The notes under the pieces are model-generated. The model worked only from the letters and a program-made list of their open reading frames with translations, was not told the DNA's origin and did not search any database. 64,000 nt of DNA from Clostridia bacterium (GTDB taxonomy: Bacteria; Bacillota; Clostridia; Oscillospirales; QAKW01). The stretch is taken from positions 1 to 64,000 of the forward strand of contig JAFTZM010000013.1 of the NCBI GenBank assembly GCA_017464525.1, given 5' to 3'. Shown in pieces: positions 63,965-64,000 of this stretch. Position numbers and translations under genes: made by a program. Numbering within the stretch: the stretch's first letter is position 1; each line of letters begins with the position of its first letter.

Positions 63965-64000
63965 CTAAACCAATTTTTTTAATTCCATGGCCATTTCTCC
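63965..64000 (-). CDS. 3' end of a further minus-strand gene (partial)
   Basis: The last 36 bases read GEMAMELKKLV-stop in one frame and are followed by the terminator hairpin at 63908-63942. Only 11 codons are visible, so neither the family nor the reality of the gene can be confirmed. Confidence 0.4.
   Translation of the reverse strand, partial: GEMAMELKKLV

Overview
The window looks like a chromosomal segment from an anaerobic, endospore-forming member of the class Clostridia, plausibly an Oscillospirales-type gut lineage. This is an inference from: a complete spoIIAA-spoIIAB-sigF operon at the right edge, a SigH-like sigma factor, a pyruvate:ferredoxin oxidoreductase with highly biased codons, oxygen-independent central metabolism genes, strong AGGAGG ribosome binding sites, moderately high GC, and a dockerin-bearing BspA-like surface protein. 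No rRNA, CRISPR array, prophage or transposase gene is visible.

Layout. 1-1.0 kb: tRNA-Ser(CGA), followed by a degraded second copy of its 5' half and a duplicated palindrome, probably an old integration scar. 1.0-7.4 kb (minus): an eight-gene housekeeping operon (DUF951, prfA, Sua5-type tsaC, coaE, a lytic transglycosylase, an M18 aminopeptidase, a DUF1015 protein and a membrane protein). 7.5-16 kb: an S1-domain protein, a zinc-ribbon protein, a SigH-like factor, rpsT, feoAB, a lipoprotein, glnS and comM. 16-19.6 kb: nifJ. 19.7-27.3 kb: an ECF sigma/anti-sigma-like pair, PAP2, a lipoprotein, VOC, mscL, an RHH-SPFH pair and an LTA-synthase-like enzyme. 27.4-38.6 kb: tRNA-Gln(CTG), a phosphodiester glycosidase, galK/galT, an O-antigen-ligase-like protein, a BspA/dockerin protein, a TPR-GNAT fusion, a 48-aa protein and a large DUF4965-type enzyme. 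38.7-42 kb: an RHH regulator translationally coupled to clpB.

42.3-55.1 kb (minus) is a branched-chain amino-acid supercluster. A perfect-consensus promoter and a T-box leader precede ilvB-ilvN-ilvC-ilvD-DUF815 ATPase, then a 276-bp foldback repeat, then ilvA-ridA-leuA-leuC-leuD-leuB. Together the genes run from threonine and pyruvate to the keto-acid precursors of Ile, Val and Leu. 55.2-62.4 kb holds an ABC exporter pair, a phosphorylation-dead PTS EIIA/EIIB relative anchored in the membrane, an AraC regulator and a DUF2975-XRE-DUF4173 operon. 62.5-63.9 kb is the spoIIA operon, and the last 36 bases are the 3' end of one more minus-strand gene.

The most unusual content is non-coding. Two families of ORF-less repeats with terminal inverted repeats are present. 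Family M (48441-48716 and 57571-57896, inverted) lies 10-16 bp upstream of a start codon, in the same orientation relative to the downstream gene both times. Family R (25551-25781, 42037-42309 and, inverted, 59799-60000) abuts the 3' side of a terminator or terminator-like hairpin in the same orientation all three times. These look like MITE-type elements with strong positional preferences, or cis-acting leaders and trailers that have spread.
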